Positions 9,038-18,052 of a stretch of 64,000 nt of DNA are shown here, in pieces. The notes beneath the pieces were generated by a model, which saw nothing but the letters and a program-made list of their open reading frames with translations, was not told the origin of the DNA and did no database searches. This DNA comes from Streptomyces sp. NBC_01237. GTDB taxonomy: Bacteria > Actinomycetota > Actinomycetes > Streptomycetales > Streptomycetaceae. Both the position numbers and the translations under genes were made by a program. Location: the NCBI RefSeq assembly GCF_035917275.1, contig NZ_CP108508.1, positions 4,154,001 through 4,218,000 of the forward strand, written 5' to 3'. Position 1 is the stretch's first letter. Every line of letters begins with the position of its first letter.

Positions 9038-9796
9038 GTGACCGAATCCCCTCCGCGCACGGCGACCGAAGTGACCGTCAGATGGTGGCGCCTGGAAGGC
9101 GAAAGGCCCGATCCGGCCGATCTCGCCCTTCTGGACGACGGCGAGCGCGAGCGGCTGAGCGACATCGGCCACCCCGCCAGGGCGGCCGAGTTCGCCGGCA
9201 GCCGCGCGGGCACCCGGCGCGTGCTGTCGGACCTTCTCGACGTCGGCCCGGCGGAGATCGGACTGGGGCGGCTGCCCTGCCCCGGATGCGGGGACCCGAG
9301 GCATGGACCCCCCGCCGTCGTCCGCCCTTCCAGCCCCTTCCGGATCAGCCTCTCCCACTCCGCGGGCTGCTGCGTTCTCGCCGTCGCACGGGTTCCGGTG
9401 GGCGTGGACGTCGAAGGCGTACGCACGCTGGACACCGAGGAACTGGCGCGGGTCGCACTCACGGCGGCCGAGCTCCGCCATGTCCGCGACGCCCCGGCGG
9501 GCATGCCGCGCAGCAGGGCCTTTCTGCGCTGCTGGACCCGGAAGGAGGCCGTGCTCAAGGCGGTCGGCATCGGCCTGGCCGCCGATCTGACGCGCATCGA
9601 GACCCATCCGGGCCTCCCGGACCCGGTCACGGTCGCGGCCGGCGTTCCGGGCACCCCGGCCACCTGGTCCGTGCGCGGGCTGAGTCTGCCGCCGGACTGG
9701 ATTGCAACCGTTGCCCTGCCGCACGGCGTCCGCACAGATGTGACCGTCCTCCACCACCACCGATCGCACGAGCAAATCCGACAGCCCCCCACCTGA
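9038..9796 (+). CDS. 4'-phosphopantetheinyl transferase superfamily protein (Sfp-type)
   Basis: 252 residues. It transfers phosphopantetheine from CoA to a serine of carrier proteins. The diagnostic motifs are visible: FRISLSHSAGCCVLAV, the magnesium-binding VGVDVEGVR, and RCWTRKEAVLKAVGIGL with the W-KEA-K signature. The length suits the Sfp/Gsp class that serves polyketide and nonribosomal peptide synthases. The GTG start at 9038 has no Shine-Dalgarno sequence; TACCCT six bases upstream suggests a leaderless mRNA. Divergently placed beside two LuxR-like regulators, with a SARP further on, so a role in priming a nearby biosynthetic system is inferred, though no synthase is in this window. 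Confidence 0.9.
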   Translation: MTESPPRTATEVTVRWWRLEGERPDPADLALLDDGERERLSDIGHPARAAEFAGSRAGTRRVLSDLLDVGPAEIGLGRLPCPGCGDPRHGPPAVVRPSSPFRISLSHSAGCCVLAVARVPVGVDVEGVRTLDTEELARVALTAAELRHVRDAPAGMPRSRAFLRCWTRKEAVLKAVGIGLAADLTRIETHPGLPDPVTVAAGVPGTPATWSVRGLSLPPDWIATVALPHGVRTDVTVLHHHRSHEQIRQPPT

Positions 9797-10183
9797 CATC
9801 CGCAATCCGGTTCCCCGTTCGCAAATACCGTGTTCCACGCGCGGACGGCGAAGCGTCATTCGATGAACGATCAATTACCCGTGGGTAGAGGACTATTCCA
9901 CGGGCACTCGCCGCGCGCTTTCGGTGCGCGCGGCACTTCGGCGAGCGGAAATAATATGCGCTACCACCGGTAACTCATGGGATGAATTCCGAAAGCGCGC
10001 CTCCGGGACCACCTCTCCGGAACCACGCCGGGACCACCTTCGGGCCGCTGCGGGGAAGCCCGCTCCACCGAGGGCCGCCGAGGGCCGCGGACGCCTCTCG
10101 GCCTCCGCCCCCGGACCCCGGGGGCGGGGGCCGCCGCTATTCTCGACCACGGTCCGCCACGGCCGTACGGGAGGAAGCGCACC
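9797..10183. other. Intergenic region, 387 bp
   Basis: Between the transferase and kinase genes. The first half is relatively AT-rich (to about 9990, with AATAATATGC near 9950-9959, a possible -10), the second half very GC-rich. No ORF or strong hairpin convincingly supported. Confidence 0.4.
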
Positions 10184-11875
10184 ATGGAGAAGCTAGGGCC
10201 CGACGACCCGCACCGCATCGGCGCGTACCGGCTCCTGAGCCGCCTGGGAGAGGGCGGCATGGGACAGGTCTTCCTGGCCCGCTCCGACCGCGGACGCACC
10301 GTCGCCCTCAAGCTCGTCCGCCGCGAACTGGCCGAACAGCCCGAGTTCCGCGCCCGGTTCCGCCAGGAGGTCCGCGCCGCGCAGCAGGTCGGCGGCGCCT
10401 GGACCGCCCCGGTCCTGGACGCCGACACCGAGGCCCCCGTCCCCTGGGTCGCCACCGGCTACGTCGCCGGGCCCTCGCTCCAGGGCATCGTCTCCGGCCG
10501 CACGGGCGCCCCCGGCCCGGCCTCGGGCGCCTACGGCCCCCTGCCCGAACGCTCGGTCCAGCTCCTGGGCTCCGGGCTCGCCCACGCCCTCCAGCACATC
10601 CACGGCGCCGGGCTCGTCCACCGCGACCTGAAGCCGTCCAACGTCCTGATGACCATCGACGGCCCCCGCGTCATCGACTTCGGGATAGCCCGCGCCATGG
10701 AAGCGGCCGACGCCGGTCTCACCCGCACCGGAGCTCTGGTCGGATCACCCGGGTTCATGGCCCCGGAGCAGGTGCGCGGCCAGCGCGTGACCACCGCGTG
10801 CGACATCTTCTGCCTGGGCTCCGTCCTCGCGTACGCGGCGACGGGCCGCCTCCCGTTCGGCACCGCGGACAGCGGCGGCGTCCACGCCCTGATGTTCCGC
10901 ATCGCTCAGGAGGAACCGGATCTGACCGGCGTCCCGGTGGATCTGGTCGAACTGATAGCGGACTGCCTCGCCAAGGACCCGGCCGGCCGGCCGTCCACCG
11001 ACGAGATCCTGGAGCGGCTGGGCGAGCCCGAGGCCACCGAGCCCTGGCTGCCCAGCACCCTCATAGCCGAACTCGGGCGCCAAGCCGTCGAGTTGCTCAA
11101 CGCCGAAGATCCGGAGCAGCCGCCTTCCGGGACGCACGGACTGCTTGCCCGGCCCGGACGGCCCACCCCCGCAGCGGCCCCCGCGCGCCCACCGCACGTC
11201 GCGGCCCCCACCCCGCCGCCGTACCACCGGCAGCGGCACCCGGCACAGCGGCAGCCTCCACATCAGCAGCCCCAGCCCCACTCCCAGCGGCCCCAACAGG
11301 TGGGCCGGACGTTCAGCCAGTCCTACCCGACGCCCTACCCGGCCCCCGCCCCCGCGCGCCGGTCCACCGGGTCCACCATCGCGCTCGTCACCATCGCCGT
11401 ACTCGTCGCCATCGGTGCGGGCGGATCGGTCTACGCCTTCATGAACGAGAACGGCAAGGGCACCACCGGCTCGCCCACCGACTCCCCCTCCGGTGACGGG
11501 GAGAAGGGGCAGGGCAGCGCCCTCCCCGACGACTACCTCGGCACCTGGACCGGCACCGTCGACGGCTCGGCAGGCGCGTCCACCCGGCGCCTCGTCATCC
11601 GGCAGGGCGGAGTGGGCGACACGGTCCTCTCCCTCACCGTGAAAGGCCCACTGGCCTCCGGCGGCACGTACCGCTGCGTGTTCGCCGCCCCCCTGGCCGA
11701 CCGGCCCGCCAACGGGGACCCGGTCCACATCGGCCCCTCGACCGTCTCCGTGGGCGAGCCCGCGACCTCGTGCAGCCCGGGGAAGGCCACCGATCTGACC
11801 CTGCTCCCCGACGGCACCCTGCGCCGGACGACCGCGGGCACCGACGAGAGCCTGGTCTACAAGAAGTCGGACTGA
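10184..11875 (+). CDS. Membrane Ser/Thr protein kinase with one extracellular sensor domain
   Basis: 563 residues. Hanks-type kinase domain about 15-275: P-loop GEGGMGQV (22-29), ATP-binding Lys43, catalytic HRDLKPSN (from 146), DFG at 165-167. A Pro/Gln/His-rich linker (about 315-395) follows, then one membrane span near 398-420 (IALVTIAVLVAIGAGGSVYA) and an extracellular C-terminal module starting YLGTWTGTVDG with two cysteines. ATG follows GGAGGAAGC. The kinase is a paralogue of the one at 24403, whose extracellular part carries two such modules. PknB-type kinases couple envelope signals to phosphorylation; the ligand is unknown. Likely stands alone, with a small membrane protein gene 88 bp downstream. 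Confidence 0.92.
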   Translation: MEKLGPDDPHRIGAYRLLSRLGEGGMGQVFLARSDRGRTVALKLVRRELAEQPEFRARFRQEVRAAQQVGGAWTAPVLDADTEAPVPWVATGYVAGPSLQGIVSGRTGAPGPASGAYGPLPERSVQLLGSGLAHALQHIHGAGLVHRDLKPSNVLMTIDGPRVIDFGIARAMEAADAGLTRTGALVGSPGFMAPEQVRGQRVTTACDIFCLGSVLAYAATGRLPFGTADSGGVHALMFRIAQEEPDLTGVPVDLVELIADCLAKDPAGRPSTDEILERLGEPEATEPWLPSTLIAELGRQAVELLNAEDPEQPPSGTHGLLARPGRPTPAAAPARPPHVAAPTPPPYHRQRHPAQRQPPHQQPQPHSQRPQQVGRTFSQSYPTPYPAPAPARRSTGSTIALVTIAVLVAIGAGGSVYAFMNENGKGTTGSPTDSPSGDGEKGQGSALPDDYLGTWTGTVDGSAGASTRRLVIRQGGVGDTVLSLTVKGPLASGGTYRCVFAAPLADRPANGDPVHIGPSTVSVGEPATSCSPGKATDLTLLPDGTLRRTTAGTDESLVYKKSD

Positions 11876-11963
11876 GACTCCGTCAAACCGCGGAACCGGA
11901 CAACGGCGGCACGACGTCCCTCCTCCTGCTGCCGTTTGTCGTCCAGTGGGGGGCGTGCGCCAC

Positions 11964-12596
11964 ATGTGGTCTGTCCTGGGGATACTCTTCGCCGCCGCTC
12001 CGCTGGTCGTCTGGAGGATGATCGCCCGCAGCCGGGGGGTCGGCCTGACGATCGGCGGATTCCTGCTGGCCGAGGCGTGCCTGCTGGTCGCCGCCCAGCA
12101 GGGCTGGCTGTCCGTGCCCCGGGCCGACGCACACCTCATCCACTCGGTCCTCGCACCGCTCATCGTCGCGTTCGGCGCGGTCCTGGAACACGGTGAGAGG
12201 GGCCCCGGCCCGGCGGAGTGGATTCCCCGGCGCAACGGCGCCATCGGCTTCCTGGGGACACAGTTCGCCCTCACCCTGGTGGCCTCCCTGCTGTACGTCC
12301 TGCTCAACAGCGAGGGCTCGGACGCGCCGCCCGCCAGTGCGGTCCCGGATCTGCCGTCCGGTCTCACGGTCGTCTCGCAGGGCACGGGATGCGGGTCGGG
12401 CGGCTGCTACCGCACGGTGCGGATAGGCAGCACGGAGAATCTGTCCCGCCAGGAGATCATCCGCCGGCTGAACCGCCCGCACGAGAGCTGCCGCCCCAAC
12501 GGCTGGCTCCTGGACCGCCGCGACCTGTGCATCGGAGTCACGGACAACGGTCAGTACCCGGTGCTCTACCTCAGCCTCAGCAACCTGATCGACTGA
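11964..12596 (+). CDS. Hypothetical membrane protein
   Basis: 210 residues, no family recognised. Three or four hydrophobic segments are visible: near the N-terminus (VLGILFAAAPLVVW), about 25-45 (IGGFLLAEACLLVA), about 60-72 (SVLAPLIVAFGAV) and about 95-112 (FLGTQFALTLVASLLYVLL). A C-terminal extracytoplasmic domain of about 95 residues follows, with four cysteines (GCGSGGCY and two later), suggesting disulphides. ATG at 11964 follows a GGGGGG tract; an in-frame GTG six codons upstream is an alternative. It lies 88 bp downstream of a kinase gene on the same strand, so it may be co-expressed or a phosphorylation partner (inference). Confidence 0.65.
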   Translation: MWSVLGILFAAAPLVVWRMIARSRGVGLTIGGFLLAEACLLVAAQQGWLSVPRADAHLIHSVLAPLIVAFGAVLEHGERGPGPAEWIPRRNGAIGFLGTQFALTLVASLLYVLLNSEGSDAPPASAVPDLPSGLTVVSQGTGCGSGGCYRTVRIGSTENLSRQEIIRRLNRPHESCRPNGWLLDRRDLCIGVTDNGQYPVLYLSLSNLID

Positions 12597-12630
12597 TACC
12601 GGCCCCGCCACCCCCCGACGATCGCTGTAT

Positions 12631-12861
12631 GTGCCGCCCTTGGACTGTGGCAAGTACGGCCAATACGCAGGCGACCGGGGCGACATGAACCTCGTAGAGA
12701 CGCCGGCTCACGAACGGCTTCTCTACCTGGAAGTACCGGACGAGGGGCTCCTGACCAGCGATCCTTCGTCGGTGCGTACTCGCTCCCAGCGGTGTCCGAA
12801 AATCCGGTCTCGGCCATGGGTCCCGCGAACCGGGTCCCGCTCCCCGATTGCGGGAGCATGA
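12631..12861 (+). pseudogene. Possible remnant of the C-terminal domain of a DUF5753-type HTH protein
   Basis: A 76-codon open frame with no start signal. Its middle (NLVETPAHERLLYLEVPDEG then LLTSDPSSVRTRSQR) resembles, by my recollection, the effector domain of Streptomyces XRE-type DUF5753 regulators, where a VET...YLE...DP-V stretch precedes R-x-x-IRS-ALxPRES. Here the last part reads KIRSRPWVPRTGSRSPIAGA, like a decayed version. No helix-turn-helix part is present upstream. Treated as a fragment; the rest of the 325-bp spacer (12597-12921) shows nothing else. Confidence 0.3.
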
Positions 12862-12921
12862 TCACTCGTGGCTGAATGCCCTCACAACACTGGATTCCTC
12901 AGGGGTGGGGGCACACACACC

Positions 12922-14349
12922 ATGGCTGGACACTCTTCCCGTACCAGACGCATCGCCGCGCTGGCCGCGATGACCGCCGTCGCGGCCGGGCTGTCCGGGG
13001 GGACGGCTCACGCGGCGCCGATGCCCGTACCGCAGGACATCAACGGCGACGGCTACCGGGACCTCGTCGTCCCGGCGCCCGCGGCCACCGTGAAGGGCCT
13101 GGACTACGCCGGGTCGGTCGTCGTCCTGTACGGGTCGGCCAAGGGCGTCTCCGCCGCCAAGCGGGCCGTGATCAGCCAGAGTTCGCCGGGGGTGCCGGGG
13201 GCGGCCGAGGCGGGTGACTGGTTCGGCGCGTCCGCGTCGTTGGCCGATCTGGACCGGGACGGCTTCGCCGATCTGGTGGTGGGGGCGCCGGGCGAGAGCA
13301 TCGGTTCCGCGACGGCGGCGGGTTCGGCCACCGTGCTGTGGGGCAGCAAGCAGGGCCTGGTGTCCGGGGCCACGCTGCCGACACGGGTGGAGAAGGACGG
13401 GCAGGCCGGCCGGGACGTGGCCGCCTGGTCGGGACCGGACGGCACATCGGTCCTGATCGTCAACGACAGCACCACCACACGGCTGACGGGCCCGTTCACC
13501 CGCGCGGGAAAGGTGGGCTCGTCCACGCTGCACGACGAGACCGGTTGGATGCGCTCCGCCGCGTTCGGCGACCTGAACGGGGACCGGGCGGCGGACCGGG
13601 TGCTGGTCAGCGGCCGTATGGGCGGGTGGAGCGGCGGGCTCGCGTATGTGAACTCCGCACTGAGCGACCCCTTCCAGTCGACCCACAGAATGAAGGGGGG
13701 CGACGGTCTCACCCCGGTGATCGGGGATGTCAACGGGGACGGCTACGGGGATCTGGTCCTCGGCGACCCCGACGACCCGGGTGCTGTCGAGGGGCTCTTC
13801 GGCCACCTCGGGGGCGCGGTGCACGTGTGGTTCGGGTCCGCCAAGGGGGTGTCCTACGAGAAGGCGCCCATGACCATCCACCAGGACACGGCCGGGGTGC
13901 CGGGCGGTGGTGAGCGGTACGACGGCTTCGGGGCCTCCGTCGCCGTCGCCGACCTGAACCGGGACGGGCTCGACGACATCGTCGTGGGTGCGCCCGGCGA
14001 GGGCATCGGCGCGAGAAGTGGGGCCGGGGCCGTGGTCGTCGTACCCGGTCTGCGTAACGGACAACTGGGCGCGGGTTCCTACAGCTTCACGCAGAACACC
14101 GCCGGGGTGCCCGGCGGGGCGGAGGAGAGGGACGCGTTCGGCTGCACGGTCGCGGCCGCCGACCTCACCCGTGACGCCCGGCCCGAACTGGCCGTCGGGG
14201 CCTGCTGGGAGGACGGCCGGGGCGCGGTGTGGGTGCTGCCGGGAGGGGCGGCGAAGCCGGTGTTCACGTCCGCGGTCTCCTTCGGGACGGCGCAGCTCGG
14301 ACTGCCCTCGATCTCCGGAACCCTCCTGGGCGGCGACCACCAGCAGTAG
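12922..14349 (+). CDS. Secreted FG-GAP/VCBS repeat protein (integrin-like beta-propeller)
   Basis: 475 residues from ATG 12922 (after AGGGGTGGGGG). A Sec signal peptide (RRIAALAAMTAVAAGLSGG, cleavage near TAHAAP) leads into about seven FG-GAP blades. Each blade carries a calcium-binding loop of type D-x-N-x-D-G: DINGDGYRD, DLDRDGFAD, DLNGDRAAD, DVNGDGYGD, DLNRDGLDD, with GDWFGASAS or YDGFGASVA strands between. Such proteins are exported, calcium-stabilised and often act in adhesion or carbohydrate binding; no catalytic domain is attached. An upstream in-frame start at 12868 would place 18 extra residues before the signal peptide and is disfavoured. A terminator-like hairpin follows at 14385. 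Confidence 0.85.
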   Translation: MAGHSSRTRRIAALAAMTAVAAGLSGGTAHAAPMPVPQDINGDGYRDLVVPAPAATVKGLDYAGSVVVLYGSAKGVSAAKRAVISQSSPGVPGAAEAGDWFGASASLADLDRDGFADLVVGAPGESIGSATAAGSATVLWGSKQGLVSGATLPTRVEKDGQAGRDVAAWSGPDGTSVLIVNDSTTTRLTGPFTRAGKVGSSTLHDETGWMRSAAFGDLNGDRAADRVLVSGRMGGWSGGLAYVNSALSDPFQSTHRMKGGDGLTPVIGDVNGDGYGDLVLGDPDDPGAVEGLFGHLGGAVHVWFGSAKGVSYEKAPMTIHQDTAGVPGGGERYDGFGASVAVADLNRDGLDDIVVGAPGEGIGARSGAGAVVVVPGLRNGQLGAGSYSFTQNTAGVPGGAEERDAFGCTVAAADLTRDARPELAVGACWEDGRGAVWVLPGGAAKPVFTSAVSFGTAQLGLPSISGTLLGGDHQQ

Positions 14350-14384
14350 CGGCCCGCACGGCGCAACGCCCGCGACGGTACGAC

Positions 14385-14416
14385 GGGGAGCGCGGGAACA
14401 CCCCCCCCCGCTCCCC
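14385..14416 (+). terminator. Hairpin terminator after the FG-GAP gene
   Basis: GGGGAGCG (14385-14392) pairs with CGCTCCCC (14409-14416), extended by GGG/CCC across one mismatch, followed by TATCGTCACCTTAATT. It lies 36 bp after the stop codon. Confidence 0.65.
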
Positions 14417-14535
14417 TATCGTCACCTTAATTGCGCCCTGGGTGTCATTGTCATGCCATACCCTGCGATCGGGCCGCACCCCTCTCTCATCTCCGGGTGT
14501 CACAAGGCCCACTTACCGTGGGGGTATACGTCACT

Positions 14536-16554
14536 GTGCGTACGCGCAGAATCTCGACCGCGACAGCGCTCGCGGTCCTCTTCAGTTCAGTAGTACTGGT
14601 CGGCGGCGCCGCGAACCCGGCCGCCGCCGACTCCAGCGCTTCGCTGCCGATCAGGTCGAGCGGCGACATCGTGGTGGACGGCGTCCACCACCGGGTCTTC
14701 ATCAGTGACCCGAAGTCCGGCAAGGTCGTCGCGACCGACTACAACGGCAAGGTCGTCGGCACGATCGCCTCCCTGCCCGGCGTTCTCGGGCTGGAGCTGT
14801 CCAAGGACTCCGGCACCGTGTACGCGGCGGTGCCCGGCGACGGGGCGATCGCCGCGATCGACACCGCCTCCCTCACCGAGAGCAAGCGTTACGCGCTCGG
14901 CAAGGGCATCGAGCCGAAGTACCCGGCTCTCGCGGGCGGCAAGCTCTGGTTCGGCTTCAACGGCCCGGACGTCGCCTACCGGGGCCAGATCGGGTCGATC
15001 GACCTGACGGTTCCGGAAGCCACCGTGACGCTCCCGAGCGGTGGGGAGAACAGCTGGTACTCCGCCCCGAGGCTGGCGTCCGACCCCGCCGCGCCCAACG
15101 TGCTGGCCGCCGCACAGGAGGGCAGCAGCTTCATCTCGCTCGCCGTGTACGACGTGGCGGAGGGTACGCCCGAGCGCGTGGCGTACGGTCCCGACAGCTC
15201 CGGCGGCGAATACCAGTCCTACCTGTCCGACTTCGACGTCACGCCGGACGGCAAGCAGCTGCTGGTGACGGGCGGCGGGACCCCGTACCACGCGCAGGCG
15301 TACTCCACCGCGGACCTGTCCCGGGTGGGTGCGTACAGCACCGGCTCGCACGGCGCCGCCGTGGCCGTCGCTCCGGACGGCATGGTCGCCACCGGCACCA
15401 GCCAGTCCTCCCCCGACGTCTTCGTCTACAAGCAGGGCGGCACGAAGCCGCTGCGCACGTACGACATCCCGTACGTCGACAGCAGCACCACGGCGACCAA
15501 CGACCTCCATGAGGCGGGCCTCGCCTGGGCGCCCGACCGCAGCCGCGTCTTCGCCCTCACGACCAACGTGTACAGCGAGATCTACGCCCTGCGCGTGCTG
15601 ACCGACCCGACGAAGTCGGCGGTGGGCGTCACGGTGAACGCGCCGTCCAAGGCGACCCGCGCCAAGAAGCTCACGGTGACCGGCAAGGCCGCCTCCGGGG
15701 TGGCGCTGGCGGCGGGGACCAAGGTCTCGGTCGTCCGGACCGACATCGACTCGCCGAAGGGCAAGTCGCTCGGCACGGTGGCGCTGAAGTCCGGCGGCAC
15801 GTTCTCCTTCACCGACACCCCGCCCGCCGGCGGCAAGGTGACGTACAAGGTGACGTACGCGGGCGACGCGACGCACTCCGCGGCGTCCGGGTCCGACTCG
15901 GTCGCCGTCTCGCGCGCCTCGACCTCGCTCACGCTGAACCGGAACAAGGCCGTCTACTCGTACGGCAAGGACGTCTCGTTCACGGCGCACCTCGGCAAGA
16001 CGTACAAGAACCGGGTCGTCGAGCTGTGGGTGGACCCCTTCGGATCGGACAAGCCGAAGAAGCTGGCCAAGAAGGGCAAGGTCAACTCCAAGGGGAACCT
16101 GTCCGTCACGGTCGACATGAAGCGCGACACGACGGTCACCGCCGTGTTCGCGGGGGACGCCCGGAACGCGTCGAAGTCGGTCAAGTCGACCGCGTACGCG
16201 AAGGTGAAGGTCTCGACCTCCATCTCCAAGCAGTACAAGACGGCGAAGATCGGCAAGACGTCGTACGCGTACTTCCACAAGAAGAAGAACCCGGTCTTCA
16301 CCAACACGATGACCTACTACCCGGGCCGCTCGCACAAGCTGTCCCTGGAGCTGTACTACCAGGGCAAGTGGTACGACGCGGGACAGCAGTACTTCAGGCT
16401 CGGCACCGGTGGGAAGTCGATCGTGACGCTGACCGGCCCCCACGAGACCGGCTACAAGATGCGTGTCCGCGCCTCGTACGTGAACGGTTCCTCGGGTGAC
16501 AGCGTGAACTCGACCACCCACGGCAGCTGGAAGTACTTCATCTTCACGAAGTAG
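14536..16554 (+). CDS. Secreted beta-propeller protein with C-terminal Ig-like repeats
   Basis: 672 residues from GTG 14536. A twin-basic N-terminus and hydrophobic core (ALAVLFSSVVLVGG, cleavage near PAAADSS) indicate secretion. Residues about 35-355 look like a YVTN/lactonase-like propeller (GDIVVDGVHHRVFISDPKSG ... VVATDYNGKVVGTI ... SKDSGTVYAAVPGDGAIAAI). After that come two bacterial Ig-like domains (AVGVTVNAPSKATRAKKLTV and STSLTLNRNKAVYSYGKDVS) and a Lys/Tyr-rich C-terminal domain. No catalytic residues recognised; a surface or matrix role is likely. In-frame GTGs lie a few codons upstream, so the start is uncertain. Its 3' end overlaps that of the convergent PucR gene by 11 bp, with no terminator between. 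Confidence 0.8.
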   Translation: MRTRRISTATALAVLFSSVVLVGGAANPAAADSSASLPIRSSGDIVVDGVHHRVFISDPKSGKVVATDYNGKVVGTIASLPGVLGLELSKDSGTVYAAVPGDGAIAAIDTASLTESKRYALGKGIEPKYPALAGGKLWFGFNGPDVAYRGQIGSIDLTVPEATVTLPSGGENSWYSAPRLASDPAAPNVLAAAQEGSSFISLAVYDVAEGTPERVAYGPDSSGGEYQSYLSDFDVTPDGKQLLVTGGGTPYHAQAYSTADLSRVGAYSTGSHGAAVAVAPDGMVATGTSQSSPDVFVYKQGGTKPLRTYDIPYVDSSTTATNDLHEAGLAWAPDRSRVFALTTNVYSEIYALRVLTDPTKSAVGVTVNAPSKATRAKKLTVTGKAASGVALAAGTKVSVVRTDIDSPKGKSLGTVALKSGGTFSFTDTPPAGGKVTYKVTYAGDATHSAASGSDSVAVSRASTSLTLNRNKAVYSYGKDVSFTAHLGKTYKNRVVELWVDPFGSDKPKKLAKKGKVNSKGNLSVTVDMKRDTTVTAVFAGDARNASKSVKSTAYAKVKVSTSISKQYKTAKIGKTSYAYFHKKKNPVFTNTMTYYPGRSHKLSLELYYQGKWYDAGQQYFRLGTGGKSIVTLTGPHETGYKMRVRASYVNGSSGDSVNSTTHGSWKYFIFTK

Positions 16555-18052
16555 TGAGGTCGGGAGCGGTGAGATCCCGTGCCCTGAACGCCAGCCACAG
16601 GTCGTAGCGGGCGCTCGGGGCCTGGAGCAGCGAGCGCCGGAGCACGGTTTCGAGCCGGGCGAGGCGCTTGCGGGTTCCGGGCAGGGAGATGCCCAGCTCG
16701 GCCGCGGTCGGGCCGAGCTGGGCCTCGCAGGCCAGCCAGGTGCGCAGGGTCCGTTCCGCCGCACCGGAGGCCACGCCCGAGGCGGTACCCGGCGTGGTGA
16801 GCGTTTCGATCGGGCGCAGTTGCTGGGACGCCCACGCCTGGAGCGCGGGGCGGCGCAGGATCTCGTCGAGGTCGCGCGCCGCCTTCGCCGCCGTTTCCGC
16901 CGGGCGGGCGGCGGGGGTGTCCCGGATGCGGAGGGCCAGGTCCAGCGCCGCCTGGTCGGCCAGCGTGCCGAGGTCGAGGCCGAGCAGATCGCCTATGAAC
17001 CTGAGCCGGGCGGCCAGGGTGTTGCGGTGGATCTTCAGATGCTGTGTGGCGTGGGTCGAGAAGGCCAGCCAGGACGCGGCGGTGGCGGCCAGTTCCTGGC
17101 TTCCCGGGTCCTGGGAGCGGCGCGGCAGATGGTGCAGGAGCGGGGCGAGCAGGGCGTCCGCCCACCGCGCGCCGGTCTCGCCGACGACGAGCGCCGGTTC
17201 CGGGGAGGTCCCGAACCCGGCGTGCCGGCCGGGGAGTCCACGGGCGACGGCGAGGGCGTGGAAGGCCTGGCGGTAGCCGGTCGCGGTGTCGGAGAGCGGT
17301 ATCTGCTCGCTGGCGCCCACGACGCAGTCGTCCACGAGCGCGGCGACCCTCTCGTCCAGCGGCCCGTTCCTCCCCCGGCCCGCCGGCATGACGAGGATGA
17401 GGTGGCGGGCGTACACCGGGCACCGCACGATCCAGGAACGGCCGCCGTCCGCCTCCGCGCAGACCCGCGCCACCTCGTCGCGCTGTCCGCCCGAACACTC
17501 CACGACGCACACCCGCACCGGGTCGGGGAGCCTGGGGCGCAGGGCGCCGGCCACCTGGTGGGCGATGGACAGCCGGCCCGTCATCAGCAGGTGGAGCACT
17601 GCTTCCCGGCCGCGTGACTCGGCGAGGTCGACCCGGCGCCGTTTGCGTTCGACGGTCTCGGCCTGCCGGCAGAGGGTCAGCGGCATCAGCACATCACCCA
17701 GCAGCACGGTGAGCCCGGCGGGCACGGGCCGGGGCGCGACGACGGCCAGCACCGGGGCTCCCTCCCCGTCGAGCGGGAACAGCAGCGCGGTGTGCGTGTC
17801 CGAGTCCAGGGAGTGCGCCTGCGCGCCGCGCGCCGTCAGGGCCTTCGCTCCCTCGGCCGCGAGTGCGGCGGCCTGCGGGGTGGCCGCCGCCGGGGTGCGG
17901 GCCGCCGCGTGCAGCACGGTCCCTTCGCCGTCGAGCAGCCCGGCCCAGCCGTCCGCGCGCCCGGAGAGCCAGCGCAACAGCTCCTGCGTACCGCCGGTGC
18001 GGGCCAGCCGGTGCATCCGCACCAGGTCCTCGGCCCGCTCCCGCACGTGCAC
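16544..18052 (-). CDS. PucR-family transcriptional regulator with two C-terminal HTH modules
   Basis: 502 residues. The N-terminal half is a GAF/purine-catabolism-regulator-like sensor (GLLDGEGTVLHAAARTPAAA ...), then a GGDEF-like CdaR region (VCVVECSGG ... YARHLILVMPAGRG). A classic PucR helix-turn-helix follows (LKIHRNTLAARLRFIGDLLG, about residues 340-365). Unusually a further ~100 residues hold a second HTH-like unit (LRTWLACEAQLGPTAAELGI then SLPGTRKRLARLETVL). Start GTG 18052 lies four bases after AGGAGG; a second GTG at 18046 is possible. PucR regulators control nitrogen, purine or other catabolic genes; the target is unknown. Divergent from the nucleotidyltransferase gene. Confidence 0.85.
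   Translation of the reverse strand: MHVRERAEDLVRMHRLARTGGTQELLRWLSGRADGWAGLLDGEGTVLHAAARTPAAATPQAAALAAEGAKALTARGAQAHSLDSDTHTALLFPLDGEGAPVLAVVAPRPVPAGLTVLLGDVLMPLTLCRQAETVERKRRRVDLAESRGREAVLHLLMTGRLSIAHQVAGALRPRLPDPVRVCVVECSGGQRDEVARVCAEADGGRSWIVRCPVYARHLILVMPAGRGRNGPLDERVAALVDDCVVGASEQIPLSDTATGYRQAFHALAVARGLPGRHAGFGTSPEPALVVGETGARWADALLAPLLHHLPRRSQDPGSQELAATAASWLAFSTHATQHLKIHRNTLAARLRFIGDLLGLDLGTLADQAALDLALRIRDTPAARPAETAAKAARDLDEILRRPALQAWASQQLRPIETLTTPGTASGVASGAAERTLRTWLACEAQLGPTAAELGISLPGTRKRLARLETVLRRSLLQAPSARYDLWLAFRARDLTAPDLTTS

Noticed and set aside
14587..16764. 725-codon minus-strand frame opposite the propeller/Ig protein gene
   Set aside because: Shadow of a high-GC gene; Arg/Val/Gly composition and no ribosome site.
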